A stretch of 64,000 nucleotides of DNA from Sphingobacterium sp. UBA5670 (GCF_002420705.1 NZ_DIIM01000021.1:584305-648304); one strand, 5' to 3'. Shown: positions 27,062-36,548, counted from the stretch's first letter. Made by a program: numbers and translations. The notes: generated by a model not told the origin, from the sequence alone.

Positions 27062-28747
27062 ATGAAAAAAATCAATAAAACTATCGTCATCCTACTTTCG
27101 CTCAGCACCGTCTGGAGTTCCTGTACCAAATATCAACCATTGGAATTTGCCGTCGATAAACCGCAGGAAGTGCTGGCGCAGGAAGATATAAACGCTTACA
27201 ATCCCCTGAAAAGTTATTTAGATAAACAGACAAGTCCGGGTTTTAAGCTTGGTGTAGCCCTCAATATGAACGATTATTTTAACAAGGGGGTCCTCTACCG
27301 TCTGGCCAACCGCAATTTTGAAGAAATGGTCATGGGCTATGAAATGAAGCATGGCTCCATTGTGCAGGCGGACGGAAGCCTGAACCTATCTCGTGTAGAA
27401 CAGCTGATCACAGCTGCACAGGAAAACAACATGGCACTGTATGGCCACACGCTGTGCTGGCATTCGGGACAGAATGCCGCCTACCTGAATAAGTTAATTG
27501 CTCCTGTCATTATACCAGGTTCTGGAGGACCAGCTCTAGCGGGACATGCACTAAAAATGAGCAATCCTTCTGTTGTCAATGCCTGGGAAGCACAGACAGC
27601 CTATGACGTTACCCCTACGGAAGTGGGTAAAGAGTATGTTTTGAAGATTGTGGCCCGGGGTAGCAAAACAGGCAATATTGGTATTGATCTGCAGAGCACT
27701 TCCAATTATACCGGTGATAATATGGGCTCTTTGGCATTAACAGCAAGCTACAAAGAATACGAACTTAAAGTCACCGCAACTGCTGCACGCAACCGTTTTA
27801 TTATCAATTTTGGTCAATACGATGGCACTATTTTCATCGACAAGGTTGTGCTGACAAAAACAGGCAGTTCGACTAATCTTATCGCCAACAGTGATTTTGA
27901 AAACAATATCGATGGTTGGTTTGGCTGGGGAAATAACTCCTCCAGAGCACAGTCCGCCAATGGTGAAGGGTATGGCAGCCCGGGAGGTAGCACAATCGAG
28001 AAAACACCTGCCGAGAAAGAAGCCATACTCACAAAAGCACTGGAGACATTTATTGCCGGGATGTTGGAGAAAACCAAAGGGTATATCAAAGCCTGGGATG
28101 TAGTCAACGAGCCGATGTCCGACTGGCCAGACCAATATGCCTTAAAGACCGGAATCGGAAAAACCGATCTGGCTGATGACGAATTCTACTGGCAGGATTA
28201 CTTAGGTAAGGATTATGCCGTGAAGGCCTTTCAATTCGCCCGCAAATATGGCAATCCCAATGACCTCCTATTCATCAATGACTACGGTTTAGAAGGCAGC
28301 GGCAACAAATGTAAAGGGCTGATCGCCTATGTCAGCTACATCGAAAGCAAAGGCGCCAAGGTTGATGGTATCGGCACACAGATGCACATCGATATCAATA
28401 CAAACAAAGACAACATCGTCAATATGTTTACGCTGCTGGCGGCCACCGGCAAGTTCATCAAAGTGTCTGAGTTAGATATCGGGCTTGGCACAGGTATTAA
28501 GACTACTAATGCAACAGCTGAAATGTATCAGAAACAAGCGGACTTATACAAATTTGTTGTTGAGAAATATCTCGAGATCATTCCCAAGAACAAACAATAT
28601 GGTATTACCATATGGAGTCCATTAGACAGTCCTGACCAAGAGAATTCATTCTGGCGGCGTGGAGAACCGATCGGTTTATGGACCGAAGGATTCGTTCGAA
28701 AGCCAGCCTATCAGTCTGTCGCTGAAGCATTGCAGGCTAAAAAATAA
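27062..28747 (+). CDS. GH10 endo-1,4-beta-xylanase lipoprotein with inserted CBM4/22-like region
   Basis: A lipoprotein signal (Cys21 in VWSSCTKYQ) suggests surface anchoring. The GH10 barrel has GHTLCWHSGQNA, the acid/base Glu350 in AWDVVNEPMSDW and the nucleophile Glu470 in KVSELDIGLG, with the GIGTQMHIDI motif between them. As in gut Bacteroidota xylanases, the barrel is interrupted by a carbohydrate-binding insert, here about residues 150-312. The insert order is odd: the middle and C-terminal part of a CBM4/22-like sandwich (GHALKMSNPS to FIDKVVLTKTG) comes first. A CBM start motif (NLIANSDFENNIDGWFGWGN) follows, and then the barrel resumes. The enzyme would cut xylan chains outside the cell for import by the SusC/D pairs. 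Confidence 0.93.
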   Translation: MKKINKTIVILLSLSTVWSSCTKYQPLEFAVDKPQEVLAQEDINAYNPLKSYLDKQTSPGFKLGVALNMNDYFNKGVLYRLANRNFEEMVMGYEMKHGSIVQADGSLNLSRVEQLITAAQENNMALYGHTLCWHSGQNAAYLNKLIAPVIIPGSGGPALAGHALKMSNPSVVNAWEAQTAYDVTPTEVGKEYVLKIVARGSKTGNIGIDLQSTSNYTGDNMGSLALTASYKEYELKVTATAARNRFIINFGQYDGTIFIDKVVLTKTGSSTNLIANSDFENNIDGWFGWGNNSSRAQSANGEGYGSPGGSTIEKTPAEKEAILTKALETFIAGMLEKTKGYIKAWDVVNEPMSDWPDQYALKTGIGKTDLADDEFYWQDYLGKDYAVKAFQFARKYGNPNDLLFINDYGLEGSGNKCKGLIAYVSYIESKGAKVDGIGTQMHIDINTNKDNIVNMFTLLAATGKFIKVSELDIGLGTGIKTTNATAEMYQKQADLYKFVVEKYLEIIPKNKQYGITIWSPLDSPDQENSFWRRGEPIGLWTEGFVRKPAYQSVAEALQAKK

Positions 28748-28777
28748 GATCATTAATCACCCTTTAATATTTAAATT

Positions 28778-30508
28778 ATGAGAACAAACAAAATGTGGTT
28801 ACTGCTGGTCTTTTTATTAACCATTCTTTCCAGCTGTTCGCGGCTGGAAGAAAAAATCTTGACCAGCGAATCCGAAAGAAGTCTGAAGTCCAATGTTTCT
28901 GCGCAAGCTGTCACAAGCTGGCCACGGCCGACACCGACCCTACATGTAGGCGGAAAGTACCTCAAGGATCCCTGCGACAATAATATTGTCCTGCATGGGG
29001 TAGCCATTACGCCAAGCCCCTGGTTCAATGGCTGTCAGTATGGAGCCAACTCGGGGTACTGCACCTGGGACAATTACAATGTCCAAGGAGCACTCAATTA
29101 CAACAAAGCCGTCATTGACAAACTCAGCAGTGCGGCCGACGGTTGGTATCTCAATTATATTCGTCTCCATATCGATCCTTATTGGACCAACGATCCTGGT
29201 GCACCTATTCCCGAAGATGACATCTCAAGGTTCAATTACAATCGCTTGGTTACGTATACCGACCAAGTCATTATTCCGTTGATCAACCATGCCCGCAGTC
29301 GGGGTATGTATGTCATCTTGCGCCCTCCGGGTGTATGTCCGCACCGTATTGCGGTCAATGATGCCTATCATACTTATCTCAAAACCGTATGGACTTTTCT
29401 GTCACAGCACCCTGCACTGAAGAACGCCGATAATGTGATGTTTGAGCTGGCCAACGAACCTGTTGAAATCCTGGGCACAAATGGTACCTGGGGAACAACA
29501 GGAAACGAGCATTTTGCTGCACTTAAAAATTTCTTTCAGCCATTGGTCAATATTATCCGTAACAACGGTGCCAACAATGTATGCTGGATACCCGGTACCG
29601 GCTGGCAGTCTCATTACCAAGGCTATGTCAGTAATCAAATTACCGGTGGCAACATCGGGTACGCTGTACATATTTATCCCGGGTATTGGGGTGGCGTTAA
29701 TACCTATCAGGCCTTTCAAAATGCCTGGAATACCAATGTTAAACCTATTGCTGACATTGCACCAATCGCCATTACGGAGACCGACTGGGCACCGCAAGGA
29801 TATGGCACCTTCGGCACAGGCTCCACAGGTACTGCCGGTGGCAATGGTTTTGGTGCCAATTTCAAATATATCATCGATCAATCCGGCAATGTGAGTTGGA
29901 ATCTTCTCGCCCCCGACGACCTGCTTCACAAAGGCGATCCCAATGCAGGTACTGCCTTCAATAACGATTGGGAGGCCTGCGCTGCTCCCAGCAAACAATG
30001 GTTTCAGCAATATGCCGCCTCCAATTATCCCAGTTCAAATTGCAATGTTACCAGCCTGGTCAATAACGGTATTTACGAAATCGAATTTCAGACCGATGCC
30101 AACAAAGTCCTTGATTTAAAATCAGGGGAAGACACCAACGGCGCTGTACTCAGACCCTGGACCCGAAATGGTGCAAATGCACAACGCTGGATTGCTATCG
30201 ATGCCGGCAATGGCTACTGGCGTTTTGTCTCCAAAGCTAGCGCAAGTAATCGCTGCATTGATCTGGCCAGCAACAGCAATACCCTCGGCACTTCCATCCG
30301 CCTCTGGCAGAACTACAACAATGATGCACAAGCTTGGCAGGTGCTGGCAGTAGCCAATGGCTATTCTAAAATCCTGTCGAAAGTGGATGCCACACGTGGA
30401 TGGGATGTACCCAACTGTACGATGGATGGAAACTCCAACCTGCAGCTGTGGGATTATTACGGTACATCTTGCCAATTGTTCAAATTCAAGTTTATAGCGA
30501 TGAACTAA
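28778..30508 (+). CDS. GH5-family endo-glycanase lipoprotein with C-terminal ricin-type beta-trefoil (CBM13-like)
   Basis: The lipobox Cys20 (TILSSCSRLEE) indicates an outer-membrane lipoprotein. The GH5 barrel covers about residues 50-415 with YIRLHIDPYW, the acid/base Glu227 in FELANEPVEI, HIYPGYWGG and the nucleophile Glu334 in AITETDW. Several Cys (CQYGANSGYC) may form disulfides. Residues of about 430-573 form a RICIN beta-trefoil with repeated QRW/QAW motifs (NAQRWIAIDAG, DAQAWQVLAVANG). Members of GH5 include xylanases and arabinoxylanases as well as glucanases. With a GH10 30 bases upstream, arabinoxylan is the likely target. I could not assign a GH5 subfamily. Confidence 0.88.
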   Translation: MRTNKMWLLLVFLLTILSSCSRLEEKILTSESERSLKSNVSAQAVTSWPRPTPTLHVGGKYLKDPCDNNIVLHGVAITPSPWFNGCQYGANSGYCTWDNYNVQGALNYNKAVIDKLSSAADGWYLNYIRLHIDPYWTNDPGAPIPEDDISRFNYNRLVTYTDQVIIPLINHARSRGMYVILRPPGVCPHRIAVNDAYHTYLKTVWTFLSQHPALKNADNVMFELANEPVEILGTNGTWGTTGNEHFAALKNFFQPLVNIIRNNGANNVCWIPGTGWQSHYQGYVSNQITGGNIGYAVHIYPGYWGGVNTYQAFQNAWNTNVKPIADIAPIAITETDWAPQGYGTFGTGSTGTAGGNGFGANFKYIIDQSGNVSWNLLAPDDLLHKGDPNAGTAFNNDWEACAAPSKQWFQQYAASNYPSSNCNVTSLVNNGIYEIEFQTDANKVLDLKSGEDTNGAVLRPWTRNGANAQRWIAIDAGNGYWRFVSKASASNRCIDLASNSNTLGTSIRLWQNYNNDAQAWQVLAVANGYSKILSKVDATRGWDVPNCTMDGNSNLQLWDYYGTSCQLFKFKFIAMN

Positions 30509-30535
30509 ACCTCAGATAAACTAGACCTCCTCTTT

Positions 30536-30570
30536 TTCGCGGTAAGCATAGCTTACCGCGAATACTTTTT
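30536..30570 (+). terminator. Rho-independent terminator after the GH5 gene
   Basis: A perfect 12-bp inverted repeat TTCGCGGTAAGC/GCTTACCGCGAA (30536-30547 and 30551-30562) with an ATA loop is followed by TACTTTTTT. It lies 28 bases after the GH5 stop and 24 bases before the CE6-like gene. The esterase is therefore either read through at reduced level or has its own promoter. Confidence 0.85.
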
Positions 30571-30593
30571 TACATACAGATTCAAAAATCACT

Positions 30594-31445
30594 ATGCGAC
30601 AAAAATCTTCTCAAATCCTCCGGCTTCTTATACTGCTTTACAGTTTAACGGTTACGGCTGCTTTTGCCCAAAATAAAAATTTCCATATCTACCTTTGTTT
30701 TGGACAATCCAATATGGAAGGACACGGCAAATTTGAACCACAGGACACCCTTCCCGTCAAACGTTTTCATCTTCTGGAAGCTGTAGACTGCCCCGAATTA
30801 GGACGTCAATCAGGCAAATGGTATCCTGCCCAGCCTCCGATTACACGCTGCCATACCGGTCTTACCCCTGCAGACTATTTTGGCCGGACACTGGTCGACA
30901 GCCTTCCAGAAAATATCGAGATTGCTGTTATCAATGTCTCTGTTGGCGGCTGCCATATCCAGTTATTCGATCAGGATAGTACGGCAAATTATGTTGCAAA
31001 AGCACCAGACTGGATGAAGTCCATGCTCGCCGCCTATGACAACAACCCCTATAGGAAACTCGTGGCATTGGCCAGAATTGCCCAGCAACGAGGCGTTATA
31101 AAAGGAATTCTACTTCACCAGGGCGAATCCAATACCGGAGATCGCGATTGGCCCAACAAAGTAAAAAAGGTCTATCAGAACCTGCTGAATGATTTGCAGC
31201 TCAAAGCAGAAAATGTTCCTCTACTGGCTGGAGAATTACTTTCTGCAGCAGACGGTGGGAAATGTGCAAGTATGAACAGTATCATCCAGACACTGCCATC
31301 CACCCTGCCGACCGCTCATATTGTCTCCTCAGCAGGCTGTGGCGGTATTGGCGATGGACTCCACTTTAGTCCAGCCGGATATAGGCAACTGGGCAAAAAT
31401 TATGCGAGCAGCATGCTTAAGATCCTGAAGAAAACACGGCAATAA
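30594..31445 (+). CDS. CE6-like SGNH acetylesterase, probable acetylxylan esterase
   Basis: The 283-aa protein has an ordinary signal peptide (to about AFAQ, residue 26) and no lipobox. The nucleophile motif is IYLCFGQSNMEGHG (Ser39), followed by AVINVSVGGCHIQLF, ILLHQGESNTGD and the C-terminal DGLHFSPAGYRQLG, which supplies the Asp-x-x-His pair. This arrangement is that of the DUF303/SASA fold in its short form, which in CAZy includes CE6 acetylxylan esterases. It closes the rightward arm of the xylan locus but sits behind a strong terminator. Confidence 0.85.
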   Translation: MRQKSSQILRLLILLYSLTVTAAFAQNKNFHIYLCFGQSNMEGHGKFEPQDTLPVKRFHLLEAVDCPELGRQSGKWYPAQPPITRCHTGLTPADYFGRTLVDSLPENIEIAVINVSVGGCHIQLFDQDSTANYVAKAPDWMKSMLAAYDNNPYRKLVALARIAQQRGVIKGILLHQGESNTGDRDWPNKVKKVYQNLLNDLQLKAENVPLLAGELLSAADGGKCASMNSIIQTLPSTLPTAHIVSSAGCGGIGDGLHFSPAGYRQLGKNYASSMLKILKKTRQ

Positions 31446-31446
31446 A

Positions 31447-31473
31447 AAAGCTAGGGATTCAATCCCTAGCTTT
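31447..31473. terminator. Bidirectional terminator between convergent genes
   Basis: A perfect 13-bp inverted repeat AAAGCTAGGGATT/AATCCCTAGCTTT around a single C starts 1 base after the CE6-like gene. It is flanked by A residues on the left. It can end transcription of the rightward xylan arm and, on the other strand, of the leftward operon whose last gene stops at 31571. Confidence 0.8.
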
Positions 31474-31570
31474 AATATTTACCCCGTCGTTTAGAGAAGA
31501 TCATCAACGTGTATCTTTCGTATACAGTATCAGCATTCCAATCTCGGGTCAATGAGCTTGCATTTGACCT

Positions 31571-32707
31571 TTAGTTCCCAAAAATTTTGGCTAATTCCTG
31601 ATGCAGCAGTTCTCCTTTGATATTGATAGCGACAATGTTTCCTTTCGGATCCACTAGATAATTCTGTGGCACAGCACGTACGCCATACAATACCGCCGCC
31701 TCATTGCTCCAACCCTTCAGATCCGCAACATGGATCCAAGGCAGACCATCATCCTTAATCGCTTTTATCCAGGCATTTTTTCCTTTTGTATCGTCTAGGG
31801 ATACCGCAAGGACTTCCAGTCCCTTACCTTTATACTTGTTGTACGCCTTTAATAAATTAGGATTTTCCGCACGGCAGGGACCACACCAGCTTGCCCAAAA
31901 ATCGATCAGCACATACTGTCCTTTGAAATCGGATACCTTGATCATTTTCCCATTTGTATCCGGCTGAGAAAAATCAGGCGCTTTATTTCCAATTTTCACA
32001 CTTCGCTCAGCCAAAAAGCGTGCTTCCAGCTGCCGCGCATTCGTCGTTTGACGCACCTCTTTCGAGAGCTTCAAAAATAAAGGTTCGATCTCACTGAGCT
32101 TACGTTTGTTGGCCGCATCTATAAGCGCATCCACCGCAAAAATTGAACTCGGATTTTTTGCTGCAAATGCAAGTTCCTTTACCCGGCGTGCTTCAAACCT
32201 TGCCTCAAACTTTTCGTGGATAGCTTTGTACTGTTCATTGGCATCAGGCGCATTTTTATCTACAGCAGCAAAAGCTTTATTCCCAGCATCAATAATATCC
32301 ATAAAACCGCCACCGATTTCATTCAAATAAGCGACATACGCATTATGCAAAGGAGACCCTTTTACTGCAGCCGTCCGCAGCGAATCTTTGATGGTCATGT
32401 TGTAAGTCTCATTACCCAAATAAAAGTATAAACGGTCACCGATATTCTGTGCGATCAATTTTCCTTTACCCTCTTGATCAAAAACCATTCTTGAATAAGC
32501 AGGCTCCTCTACCGTCCCGCTAAAACTAAACTTGCCATTCACAATAGCAGATGAATCCGATGCCGGAAATCCATCTTTTGTATAGTCCAGATACACTTTC
32601 TTACCATTGAAAGCTTTTGGTGCACTTCCATTGATCTGGAAATTTGCTTGCTGTGCAAAGGATGCCATGGGTAAAAATGCCAATGCCACTATTTTTAAAT
32701 TTTTCAT
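31571..32707 (-). CDS. TlpA-like thiol:disulfide oxidoreductase with N-terminal DUF4369-type domain
   Basis: A signal peptide (MKNLKIVALAFLPMASFAQQ) is followed by a DUF4369-like beta domain (FQINGSAPKAFNGKKVYLDY) and a helical linker. The AhpC/TSA-TlpA thioredoxin fold follows at about residues 240-378, with the active site DFWASWCGPCRAENP and the cis-Pro region VRAVPQNYLVD. Such proteins act in the periplasm on disulfides or in cytochrome and lipoprotein maturation. They are often the last gene of ECF-sigma-controlled SusC/D loci. Both active-site cysteines are present. Its partner in this operon is unknown. Confidence 0.9.
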   Translation of the reverse strand: MKNLKIVALAFLPMASFAQQANFQINGSAPKAFNGKKVYLDYTKDGFPASDSSAIVNGKFSFSGTVEEPAYSRMVFDQEGKGKLIAQNIGDRLYFYLGNETYNMTIKDSLRTAAVKGSPLHNAYVAYLNEIGGGFMDIIDAGNKAFAAVDKNAPDANEQYKAIHEKFEARFEARRVKELAFAAKNPSSIFAVDALIDAANKRKLSEIEPLFLKLSKEVRQTTNARQLEARFLAERSVKIGNKAPDFSQPDTNGKMIKVSDFKGQYVLIDFWASWCGPCRAENPNLLKAYNKYKGKGLEVLAVSLDDTKGKNAWIKAIKDDGLPWIHVADLKGWSNEAAVLYGVRAVPQNYLVDPKGNIVAINIKGELLHQELAKIFGN

Positions 32708-32737
32708 GTTTATATGATTAGATATTATTTTATTTTT

Positions 32738-34189
32738 TTATTTACGCCAGGTCATGTCCACAGGATTTCCCGGGATACCGTCGATTGTTTTGAGGAGCTC
32801 ACCTTGCTGCCCTACTCGAATGTCCATGTAATAAAGTGCGCCCTCTCCACCTGCGATCAGGGTACTTTCATCATCATCCAATTTGAGCAATCCGATATCC
32901 GATTTGATTGCTGCTTTTAACTGTTCCACCTGCTGATTGAGCGGATTGTAGCGAAATACCTGATTTTTGTAGGCCACGTAGATATAGCCATTTCGGGTCG
33001 CCACCATCTTGGTTCGCTCATTGATCCACTCCTTTTTTGAAAAGAGTCTTTTGTGTACCGCAGTGATCATAAAAGGTCCATTAAAGTTGGCATTGAACTT
33101 CAGCTCATAAATGTTCCCGTTGCTATCTTTCACATACGCATAAGTGTCCGTGCTATTGATCTGCACCATTCGGATCAAATCCATACCCACCTTTGTCGGA
33201 TCAAAAATTTCAGTATTGACTGGACTATATTGCGTACCGAAATACATTGGACTTCCATAAATATTGATGCGTACAAATTGCTTTTTATTCTTTTCGAAAG
33301 CGATGACGCTAAAATTGTTGTCTACCGCGGTCAAAATAATTTCCGGAGCCAACTCATAATCTCCGTCCGCATATGTTCCAAACATCCCGTAGGTATTCGA
33401 TTGATCCCAGGTATTCGTGGTTCCACCATAAAATTTGCCATTGATAACACCCATCATTACGCCTTGCGGATGGGCAATCAGGCTTCCAACATCAATCGTC
33501 GATGGAGCCAGAAAAAAGTTATCGTGCAAGGTCCCTGGTTTTACGGCTTCTTTGACCAGATTGTTCACGTCCAGCCGCACACCTGCCTGTTTGGAAATAA
33601 TCCAATACCCCAGAGGTGTGTTTCCCGTGAACTGATTTTTCAGGTAATGGATATGCAGTGGATCAGGAGGCAATGGCTCGCCGTTGATCGCCTCATAAAT
33701 ATTGGGTTGTACAGTATTATCGGGTTTGATAAAGGAGAGTTTGCTGACGCCGTTTTGAACAGATAGCACAAGTGATCCACGCGAAAAGGCTGTCGTTCCC
33801 TGAATTTTGAAATTGTAGAAATATTTCATTCCATTGGCGGTATTGGTCACCGTAAGCCGGGCTGTATACCTTTTGGCCTGCAGCCCGAAAACGATACGCA
33901 GCGCAGCCCCTTCATAGTGGTTAGCTTCAGGGACAATTGCTTCAGGCACATCGATCCGCCAATTACATTTAACGGAAGCCGCATCAATGCCGGTAATTTT
34001 GGGCGCTATAATAAGACTGTCTCCTACCGAAGCTTCATACAAGGTATCCAAACCGGTCACCTGAGGGCCTCCGGGCATGTCGATAACATAATTCCCCTTG
34101 TCTTTATAACAGCTGCCCAAAGCCAATAAAGTTAAAGACAACACAGCAGCAAATAGTATTGCTCTTAATTTGTTTACATCTCTTTTCAT
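32738..34189 (-). CDS. PKD-like family lipoprotein of unknown function
   Basis: The frame opens at 34216, but the ATG at 34189, one base after the stop of the DUF4843 gene, gives a standard lipoprotein signal (LLALGSCYKDKGNY, Cys27). After CYKDKGNY an Ig/PKD-like domain follows (TLYEASVGDSLIIAPKITGI, CNWRIDVPEA, ARLTVTNTANGMKYFY). The longer C-terminal part (SKLSFIKPDN to the end) looks like beta-propeller repeats (NFSVIAFEKNKKQFVRINIYG, NGYIYVAYKNQVFRYNP). The family is found beside SusC/D genes and DUF4843 proteins. A role in surface binding of the unknown substrate is inferred. Confidence 0.8.
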   Translation of the reverse strand: MKRDVNKLRAILFAAVLSLTLLALGSCYKDKGNYVIDMPGGPQVTGLDTLYEASVGDSLIIAPKITGIDAASVKCNWRIDVPEAIVPEANHYEGAALRIVFGLQAKRYTARLTVTNTANGMKYFYNFKIQGTTAFSRGSLVLSVQNGVSKLSFIKPDNTVQPNIYEAINGEPLPPDPLHIHYLKNQFTGNTPLGYWIISKQAGVRLDVNNLVKEAVKPGTLHDNFFLAPSTIDVGSLIAHPQGVMMGVINGKFYGGTTNTWDQSNTYGMFGTYADGDYELAPEIILTAVDNNFSVIAFEKNKKQFVRINIYGSPMYFGTQYSPVNTEIFDPTKVGMDLIRMVQINSTDTYAYVKDSNGNIYELKFNANFNGPFMITAVHKRLFSKKEWINERTKMVATRNGYIYVAYKNQVFRYNPLNQQVEQLKAAIKSDIGLLKLDDDESTLIAGGEGALYYMDIRVGQQGELLKTIDGIPGNPVDMTWRK

Positions 34190-34190
34190 C

Positions 34191-34997
34191 TTATCTGACT
34201 TCCTTTCCTGATTCATCTATAAAATAATACTTACCCGAAGCGCTATTTTTTCGTAAGAGGATACTTCGGCTGGGATTGTCCAGGTGGTAGAACTGGTAGG
34301 TTTGCCCGTTGTCTTTGCTGTTCAATACGTATTTTTTTTCAGGATGATCCTTGACCCATTTAAATGGATCGTTGAGCATCATGAGCAGCAGATTTGCAAA
34401 GTAAAGATTCTTGGGTGCATCGAGTCCCACCATGGAAAGCGAACGCTGTTCGGTGACAATTAAGAAGAGCTGATGTTTTACTCGCGAATAATTGTCGAGC
34501 CACATCGCCCACCAGGCTGGCTGCTCCAATTGGGCCGAAATAATAATGCGTGCCCGTATTAGCGCGGGATTTTCAACACCAAAGTCATCGCTTGCTTTCA
34601 GTTTGACGAGCAGTGATACAGATTGATTTTCAAGTTCACTGATATTGTGTACGATGATTGGAATTAGAGCCTGGCCGGCATTGCTTTCCAGTGTATATTC
34701 GGATTTCAGCGCATCATAATGTAGCTCGGCACGGGCCGTTGATGAATCCTTTTCCACGAAGGCCTCAAAATGCCGTGCTTGCTGATCACGATACCCCATC
34801 ACTTTGACGGGAATAAAAACCGTATCCTGTGCCTTGGTCATATCATAGGCAAACGTGTAGACAATGCTATCTCGATCCGCATCGCTCAGATCAAAATAAA
34901 CATTTGCTGCCCTGTCGTAAGTCGTTAAGCCGGCCTTTTTACAAGAGCACAGCAGCAGCAGCGGGAGTAACAGGAGTAATAAAGTATCTTTTTTCAT
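34191..34997 (-). CDS. DUF4843-domain lipoprotein
   Basis: This 268-aa protein starts with a run of leucines and the lipobox LLLLCSCKKAG. It then shows the DUF4843 pattern: NVYFDLSDADRDSIVYTFAYD, TVFIPVKVMGYRDQQARHFEAF and a Calx-beta-like middle. The C-terminal half has PAWWAMWLDNYSRVKHQLFL, typical of this family. It lies between SusD (13 bases upstream) and the PKD-like gene (1 base downstream), an arrangement repeated across Bacteroidota. Function is unknown. A structural or binding role at the cell surface is likely. Confidence 0.8.
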   Translation of the reverse strand: MKKDTLLLLLLPLLLLCSCKKAGLTTYDRAANVYFDLSDADRDSIVYTFAYDMTKAQDTVFIPVKVMGYRDQQARHFEAFVEKDSSTARAELHYDALKSEYTLESNAGQALIPIIVHNISELENQSVSLLVKLKASDDFGVENPALIRARIIISAQLEQPAWWAMWLDNYSRVKHQLFLIVTEQRSLSMVGLDAPKNLYFANLLLMMLNDPFKWVKDHPEKKYVLNSKDNGQTYQFYHLDNPSRSILLRKNSASGKYYFIDESGKEVR

Positions 34998-35010
34998 TTT
35001 TGATCACTAT

Positions 35011-36504
35011 TTACCGTTGTCCATAAATTATTTCATCATCAGGCAAAGGCCATACATAGATCTGCTGATTGGCAGGAATTGTTGTGCCTTGCTGCCCTAC
35101 AATCGGTACATTCAACCTTTTATAAGCAAAGAACAATTGCCCTTCGGCAAACATTTCTTTCCGGTATTCCTTCAGCAGTTCGCTCTGCAGCTTTGCATAG
35201 GTCGAGATATCCACTTTCTGGCCGATGCCCCGATGTTCACGCACCTCATTCAGCCATGCTGCGGCTTGGGCCGGCGCTGTTTCATAACTACATTCAGCAG
35301 CGATATAATAGATTTCAGCCAAGCGGATTGCTGGAGCTACCAAATAGTGCAAATTAGCTGCAAAGCTGTCGCCCAGTGTATTCCGACGATATTTATGAAT
35401 AGGTGATATAAAAGAATTGCCAACGCTGACTGTTCCAAACCACTGGGTATAGCGCATATCACCGCCTCCAGCACCTGCAACCTCATAGATGGTCTTTGCT
35501 TCGTCCTGATCTAGGTATATTGCACTGTTATTGTCCTGAAACCAGTCATTGTTATACGTGCTGTTCATGGCGGGGATGTACCAGGCAAATAACAATTCCT
35601 TATAGAAAATCCGGTCTTTTTTGTCCGCATCGACCGCTAAAAAATCAGTCGCATTTGTCCATGGAAATTTTTTGACATCAATCACTTCACGTGCATTCAG
35701 CAACGCTTTAGTTTTATCTCCTTTATACAAATAAGTTCGCGCCAGCAACCCGCATACCGCATAGTAGTTAAGCCGGTGTCTTCTGTTCTGTAAAAAGAGA
35801 CTTTTATCCTGAAGCTCTGAATTTTTCAGGGTGTCACCGACAGTCGGATAACCGACCACATAAGATTTCAAGCGGATCGGATCAATTTTGAGCAATTCTT
35901 TGGCTTCCTCCAAATCCCGCACGACCGAATCCAGCACCTGTGACACCGTCGACAATTTGGTGGATTTATTTGAATAGCCGGTTACATAAGGAATGGCTTC
36001 GGTTTTGTCATTTACAACCGGAGCAGGAGCAAATAGGCGCAAAGCATCAAAATGCAGATAAGCTCTCAAAGCCAGCGACTCCCCTTTGATCAATTGGTAA
36101 TTGCTTCCCGTAAACAATTGCTTCTTTTGATCGATCTCAGTCAGAATCAGATTGGCATTCACAATGCCATTGTACAGACCTTTCCAGATATTGTCCTTGC
36201 GTCCGATAAAATTGCCATCGTTGTATTTAAACAACTTTGTTTGTTGATAACGCAAAGGGTCATTGCTTGATAGCGCATAGTTCTGCGCCAATACTTCCGG
36301 TGTTCCAATTGTTAGCTCCTTTCCATAGAGATCATCTTTGGCACAGCGGGTATAGACCCCGATAAGGGCTTCTTTAAAACCATCTTCGGTGGCGAAAAGA
36401 ACCGATTTATCTATTTCGCTTTCCGGTTGTATATCTAGCCACTTAGAGCAAGAAAGCGTACTCAGGGCTGTGAATAGTATTAAAACTATAGTTAACTTCT
36501 TCAT
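35011..36504 (-). CDS. SusD/RagB-family lipoprotein (ECF-sigma locus)
   Basis: The lipobox is TLSCSKWLDIQPESEID (Cys19), followed by the typical SusD opening LFATEDGFKEALIGVYTRCA. Helical repeats (LIKGESLALRAYLHFDALRLFA) and the C-terminal region with AEIYYIAAECSYE and LLKEYRKEMFAEGQLFFAYK are present. The last motif is the divergent form usual in the FecI/FecR-linked SusD group, without DLRRW. It pairs with the STN-containing SusC 44 bases upstream. Substrate unknown. Confidence 0.93.
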   Translation of the reverse strand: MKKLTIVLILFTALSTLSCSKWLDIQPESEIDKSVLFATEDGFKEALIGVYTRCAKDDLYGKELTIGTPEVLAQNYALSSNDPLRYQQTKLFKYNDGNFIGRKDNIWKGLYNGIVNANLILTEIDQKKQLFTGSNYQLIKGESLALRAYLHFDALRLFAPAPVVNDKTEAIPYVTGYSNKSTKLSTVSQVLDSVVRDLEEAKELLKIDPIRLKSYVVGYPTVGDTLKNSELQDKSLFLQNRRHRLNYYAVCGLLARTYLYKGDKTKALLNAREVIDVKKFPWTNATDFLAVDADKKDRIFYKELLFAWYIPAMNSTYNNDWFQDNNSAIYLDQDEAKTIYEVAGAGGGDMRYTQWFGTVSVGNSFISPIHKYRRNTLGDSFAANLHYLVAPAIRLAEIYYIAAECSYETAPAQAAAWLNEVREHRGIGQKVDISTYAKLQSELLKEYRKEMFAEGQLFFAYKRLNVPIVGQQGTTIPANQQIYVWPLPDDEIIYGQR

Positions 36505-36548
36505 CTGTACATATTTTTTTCCATCCGTCGGATGGTACTTACCATCTT

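Noticed and set aside
33053..33766. 237-codon rightward open frame opposite the PKD-like gene
   Set aside because: Antisense shadow of a clear lipoprotein gene; composition is not protein-like.
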